Shown here: in pieces, positions 63,739 through 64,000 of the stretch | How positions within the stretch are numbered: position 1 is the first letter of the stretch | How the letters are laid out: each line of letters begins with the position of its first letter | Source: JBBDWK01 sp040902885 | GTDB lineage: Bacteria > Acidobacteriota > Terriglobia > Bryobacterales > Bryobacteraceae | Direction of reading: 5' to 3' | NCBI GenBank assembly: GCA_040902885.1 | Contig: JBBDWK010000073.1 | Location: 1-64,000 of the forward strand | DNA: 64,000 bases | The notes under the pieces: model-generated | The model's database searches: none | The model's input: only the letters and a program-made list of their open reading frames with translations | What the model was told of the DNA's origin: nothing | Position numbers and translations under genes: made by a program

Positions 63739-64000
63739 TCAGGAAACCCCGGCGCCCGCCCTCTCGAGCAGGTCGCCGACCTCGGCATCCGAGATCTGGG
63801 GGAATCTTTCGTACCACAGGCCGACGGCGTAGAAAGGCTCGGGGGTGTGCAAACATACCATGTCGTCCACAAGGGCGGCCATCTGCCGGCAAATCTCCGA
63901 AGCGGCGACAGGAACCGCCACCACTACCTTGGCCGGCGTTTGCTCGCGCAGCGCGGCCACTGCCGCGCGCATGGTGGAACCGGTGGCGAGCCCGTCGTCC
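63739..64000 (-). CDS. Phosphoribosyltransferase-like protein, 5' truncated
   Basis: The frame continues past the window end. The visible part starts with DDGLATGSTMRAAVAALR, the PRPP-binding motif of phosphoribosyltransferases, then VVVAVPVAASEIC and PEPFYAVGLWYERFPQISDAEV. This is the C-terminal part of a gene of the type often annotated as a predicted phosphoribosyltransferase linked to stress proteins. The N-terminus is outside the window. Confidence 0.85.
   Translation of the reverse strand, partial: DDGLATGSTMRAAVAALREQTPAKVVVAVPVAASEICRQMAALVDDMVCLHTPEPFYAVGLWYERFPQISDAEVGDLLERAGAGVS

Noticed and set aside
1..64000. CRISPR array or insertion sequence
   Set aside because: No regular spaced repeats of 25-40 bases and no transposase motifs were seen on either strand.

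Overview
The window looks like chromosomal DNA from a GC-rich Acidobacteriota member of the Solibacter/Bryobacter type. The signs are a DUF1588/DUF1585-DUF1552 pair, large Oar-like TonB-dependent receptors with an N-terminal carboxypeptidase-regulatory domain, many Tat-exported enzymes, and a short hairpin repeat of a kind I associate with Solibacter-like genomes (from memory, not searched). No rRNA, transposase, integrase or CRISPR array is visible.

Layout. 1-13.2 kb: exported cytochrome-type protein and its partner, a toroid protein with a GT2-GT4 fusion glycosyltransferase, membrane and periplasmic proteins, a Tat amidohydrolase, alkyladenine DNA glycosylase, ThpR, a patatin-BamA-type fusion and fumarase. 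13.2-19.7 kb: accA, a VapBC-like toxin-antitoxin pair, a MacA-like adaptor with an ABC ATPase but no permease, HdeD and a Tat sulfatase. 19.8-23.1 kb: a TonB-dependent receptor broken by one extra G. 23.1-39.5 kb: the replication and segregation neighbourhood, with gyrB, dnaN, dnaA, uvrC, a two-gene HU / HU-TIR operon, an Rrf2-cysK operon, parB, parA, a perfect parS, mnmG, purD and a tRNA-Arg whose first bases contain the purD stop codon. 39.5-46.5 kb: exported PLP enzyme, an orphan secretin lipoprotein, dinB-prmC-prfA and a DUF1385 protein. 46.6-55 kb: a second TonB-dependent receptor and a four-gene envelope export operon (ABC ATPase, FtsX permease, LolA-like protein, outer-membrane barrel). 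55-57.3 kb: a compact cassette with a DEDDh exonuclease and a nucleotidyltransferase, bounded by a perfect 76-bp direct repeat that duplicates the 3' end of the barrel gene. 57.3-64 kb: GyrI-like protein, a receptor-gene remnant, a hairpin repeat, a methyltransferase, a flavin disulfide oxidoreductase, an AI-2E transporter, an epimerase, Hsp20 and a truncated phosphoribosyltransferase.

How the genes work together. dnaA, dnaN, gyrB, parA, parB and parS suggest the replication origin is in or near 26.7-36.3 kb. The Rrf2-cysK pair looks like a self-controlled cysteine synthesis unit. The ABC-FtsX-LolA-like-barrel operon should act as one trans-envelope machine. The two best candidates for something little described are the exonuclease/nucleotidyltransferase cassette with its 76-bp repeats and the HU plus HU-TIR gene pair. 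All functional calls come from reading motifs; no database search was run.
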